Positions 61,141-64,000 of a DNA stretch of 64,000 bases are shown one piece after another. The DNA is taken from contig OY741266.1 of the NCBI GenBank assembly GCA_963514095.1, positions 1,257,501-1,321,500 on the forward strand. The letters run 5' to 3'. This stretch comes from Eutrigla gurnardus (taxonomy: Eukaryota; Chordata; Actinopteri; Perciformes; Triglidae). How positions within the stretch are numbered: the stretch's first letter is position 1; every line of letters starts with the position of its first letter. Below the pieces are notes generated by a model, which was given only the letters and a program-made list of their open reading frames with translations, ran no database searches and was not told the origin of the DNA. The position numbers were made by a program, and so were the translations under genes.

Positions 61141-61320
61141 CATCCATCCATTTTCTACCGCTTATCCTGTATTCAGGGCTGGAGCCGATCCCAGCTGTCA
61201 TTGGTACACCCTGGACAGGTCGCCAGTCCATCGCAGGGCCAACATGTAGAGACAAACAACCATTCACACTCACATTCACACCTACGTGCAATTTAGAGTC
61301 ACCAATTAACCTATGGAGGA
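61141..61320. repeat. Common teleost dispersed repeat (ATCCATCCATTTTCTACCGC type)
   Basis: The phrases 'tccattttctaccgcttatc', 'ggctggagccgatcccagct' and 'caccctggacaggtcgccag' followed by 'agagacaaacaaccattcac' are a very widespread fish repeat. Its class was not determined here. Confidence 0.65.
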
Positions 61321-61374
61321 AACGTGATTTTCATAGATTGGGGATTTCAATGAGAAACCATGCCATCCATAGTG

Positions 61375-62295
61375 TCAGCGGACCTGTTTCCATATCTTAA
61401 GTGTCATTCTGACCAAAATATTTCTTGTATACAAGGCGGTGTCTGAGGCTAAAGGTGCATAGATTAATGCTGACAATGTGGACACAGGATCTAGCTTCAA
61501 GAATGCACAACGAGGGAGTGTCGGCACCTGGATCCTCATATTGCCAATGGAGAATAGGTTGAATATTAGCAGCCCAATAATACAACTGAAAATTGGGCAG
61601 AGCCATACCACCTTTGGAAGTTGTAAATAGGCTCTGCACAGTCGCAGACTTTTATTATTCCAGATGAAGCTGGATATAAGTGTGTCTAGGTGTTTAAAGA
61701 ATGACATGGGGATATACACTGGGAGACATTGAAAAAGATAACTAAATTTGGGCAACACATTCATTTTTATAGCATTTATTCTACCGGCAAGTGACAGATG
61801 TAGAGGCATCCAACATTTAAGATCCTGCTCTACCTTAGTCACTAGTGGGTTGAAATTTTCCTTGAAGAGTCTGCCTATACTGTTTGTAATTTGCACCCCT
61901 AAATATGTAAACTGATCATGATTAACCTTAAAGGGAAGTGTGTGAAAAGAATAAGTGCGGGCCAGGGAATTGATAGGAAACACCTCACTTTTCTGAAGGT
62001 TTATTTTATACCCTGAGATTTTACCAAAATTCTCAAGGATAGAGAGGACCCTGGACATAGAGATGTCCGGGTGCAAAACATACAGTATCATATCATCCGC
62101 ATAAAGCGAGATTCTTTGCTCTAGCCCCTCTCTGAATAGGCCAATCATTGTAGTGTCCTGCCTTATTGCGATTGCTAAAGGCTCTATGGCCAATGCAAAA
62201 AGTAACGGTGATAGGGGGCAGCCTTGCCTTGTTCCACGAGAAACCGCAAAATGCTCAGAATACCTCCCATTGGTACAGACTGATGCTACTGGCAT
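61375..62295 (-). pseudogene. 5'-truncated L1-clade LINE, RT core to C-terminus
   Basis: The frame opens at the motif B region (SRGTRQGCPLSPLLFALAIE), continues with RISLYADDMILYVLHPDISM (YADD), KISGYKINLQKSEVFPINSL, QFTYLGVQITNS and MPLHLSLAGRINAIKMNVLP, and ends KIWKQVR-stop. These blocks are those of fish L1 elements. The endonuclease and first half of RT are missing, probably by 5' truncation at 62296. The frame has no stop across 306 codons, although the C-terminal half is also readable in a shifted frame near 61640-61400, which suggests one frameshift. Confidence 0.9.
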
Positions 62296-62309
62296 GGCAT
62301 GATCCTGAT

Positions 62310-63395
62310 TCGAATTTCTTTAATTCCTCAATTTCTGAGACGCTATCATGTGACTACTTTAGTATTGATCAATTTAATAGTCTATTGCTTGATGCGCCAA
62401 AGTCTCAGTCTAAGAAATTGTCAATTTTTCACTTAAACATTCGTAGTCTCTCTAAAAATTATGATTCTCTTATTCATTTCTTGTCTTCATTAAACCAGGA
62501 ATTTTCAGTTCTAGCATTCTCTGAAACTTGGCTGACTGATGAATTAACATTACTTTTTGACATTCCAAATTATAATGCTCAGCATCATTGCCGAACGGCA
62601 AGATCTGGAGGAGGTGTATCAATATACCTACATAATAGTTTCCAATCCAAAAATAGAGATGATCTTACTTTTAAATCTGAGTGTAATGTTGAATCATTGT
62701 TTCTTGAAATACCCTCTTGTGATATTTTTGATGGAAAGTGTGTTATCTTAGGTTTCATTTATAAGCCTCCTGACACAAACATTGAACTTTTTAATTCTAA
62801 TCTTGCTTGTGTTTTGGATAACATTAACCGAGAAGGTAAAGCATGTTTTCTAGTGGGTGATTTCAATATTAACCTATTTAACCACAAGTCCCATTTACCC
62901 ACTGCTGATTTTCTGAACATTATGTATGCTAATTCTTTATATCCATTAATCACTAAACCCACTAGATTGACGCCTTCATCTGCATCCCTTATTGATAACA
63001 TATTTACCAACCATTTTAACAATCTATGGAAGGCAGGTGTCCTCTATTCTGATATATCTGATCATTTTCCTGTATTTCATCTTGCGTCGGTGACTTCAGT
63101 TAGCCATCAGGAAAGAGAGAAAGTCTCAAGCTTTAGAGTGTTCAACAAAAGAAATTTTGACCGATTTGAGGAGATGATTGATGTCATTCCCTGGGATGAT
63201 GTATATACTCATGATGATGCAGAACAAGCATATCAATCTTTCTTTATGTCTTTCAATGCCGTATTTAATAAGTGTTTTCCCTTGGTTAGTAATCTAACAA
63301 AAAAGAATAGTACTTCCAGTAAACCCTGGTTTACCCCTAGTCTCCGGAAATCTCTGCTAGCTAAGAATAGGTTGTATAAAAAAATGTATTGGTAA
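62310..63395 (+). pseudogene. LINE endonuclease (second LINE, runs off window)
   Basis: Blocks in order: SIFHLNIRSLSKNYDSLIHF, VLAFSETWLTDELT (SETW Glu), GGVSIYLHNSF, VILGFIYKPPDTN, FLVGDFNINLFNH (GDFN) and SDISDHFPVFHL (SDH). This is a full set of AP-endonuclease motifs of a jockey/CR1/Rex-type LINE. The frame ends in a stop after LYKKMYW, at a run of seven A near 63380, and coding continues in another frame. The upstream 140 bases of open frame belong to the L1 copy in antisense. Confidence 0.9.
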
Positions 63396-64000
63396 TCCTT
63401 CTCCACTGAATACTGCTAATTATAAAACCTATCGAAACAAATACAATCATCTTATTAGAAATGCAAAGAAAAAATACTTTTCTGACAAATTTAATGAGGC
63501 CTCAAATAACACCAAATGTACATGGAGGGTCATTAATCAGCTCCTAAACAGGAAAAAGGTCTCAGCTACTCTTCCTTCTCAGTTTGTTGATGAAAATAGA
63601 AAATACTCTGACCCCTCTGATATTGCATGTGCTTTTAATAATTATTTTGGAAATATTGGCACAGTTCTATCTCAGAGGATTAATCATATTGCCGGGTCTC
63701 CATCAGAGTTCCTGAAAGGTTGCTATCCTTCTACTCTGAACTTTAAACCTCCTACTGAGAAAGAAATTATGGACATAATTATCGGTTTGAAAGATTCAGC
63801 TGCGGGTCATGATGAGATCAGGTCCAGCCTAATTATTAAAACTAGTTCCACCATTATCAAGCCATTGACTTATATCTTTGCTAAATCCCTTGAAACAGGA
63901 ATAATTCCTAACCACCTCAAGATTGCTAAAGTAGTCCCTGTGTACAAATCTGGAGACCATAGTCTCTTTACTAATTATCGCCCAATTTCTGTCCTTCCAT
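63390..64000 (+). pseudogene. LINE connector and start of RT, cut by window end
   Basis: Continues the preceding endonuclease after a frameshift: NYKTYRNKYNHLIRNAKKKY, WRVINQLLNRKKVSATLPSQ, AFNNYFGNIGTVLSQRINHI, IIGLKDSAAGHDEIRSSLII, HLKIAKVVPVYKSGDHSLFT and NYRPISVLP at the window end. Apart from the A-run indel the copy is open. Confidence 0.88.

Overview
The window is vertebrate nuclear DNA, almost certainly from a teleost fish. It has split genes with GT-AG introns, long (TG)n and (AC)n tracts, tRNA-derived SINEs, Tc1, hAT, PIF/Harbinger-like and Kolobok-like elements, RTE, L2 and L1 LINEs, Gypsy and ERV-like LTR elements, and one conserved vertebrate gene. No bacterial-type operons, CRISPR arrays or real tRNA/rRNA genes were found.

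Host gene (2885-21560, + strand): thirteen exons carry the catalytic and ricin-type lectin domains of a polypeptide N-acetylgalactosaminyltransferase best matched to galnt7. The first exons (cytoplasmic tail, membrane anchor, stem) lie left of the window. Two adjacent 183-nt exons (8556-8738 and 8991-9173) encode alternative versions of the same 61-residue catalytic segment, with different charge patterns. The introns hold degraded LINE, SINE and MITE copies. Several introns have unusual ends: (TG)n tracts replace the polypyrimidine tract, and in one intron an (AC)n run just after the donor is complementary to the (TG)n run at the acceptor. A 1.1-kb fold-back element with 0.48-kb arms lies in the intron 12027-14453.

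Mobile-element region (about 21.6-64 kb): no host gene was recognised. A broken L2-type LINE (about 22.0-23.1 kb) is followed by a complete non-autonomous LTR retrotransposon with a 5-bp target duplication (23249-25557). From about 25.9 to 40.35 kb lies a nested stack. One LINE, whose 3' tail is only at 40.3 kb, was invaded by a hAT element, by a near full-length L2 that itself carries a Harbinger-like element, by an unidentified 0.4-kb insert, and by a gag-only LTR element. The LINE/LTR junction was later duplicated at a 5-bp microhomology. A decayed retrovirus-like provirus (41008-48017) abuts the 3' end of a Gypsy element on the minus strand (48018-60855). The Gypsy copy is broken up by a hAT, a Harbinger-like element, a solo LTR and two tandem Harbinger-like copies, one of which contains a small tRNA-derived insertion. 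An L1 fragment (minus) and a second LINE (plus, running off the window) end the sequence.

Only galnt7 looks functional. Almost every mobile-element reading frame has stops, frameshifts or insertions. The features most worth following up are the duplicated exon pair, the intron-end dinucleotide repeats, the long hairpin, and the rearrangement history of the nested LTR elements.
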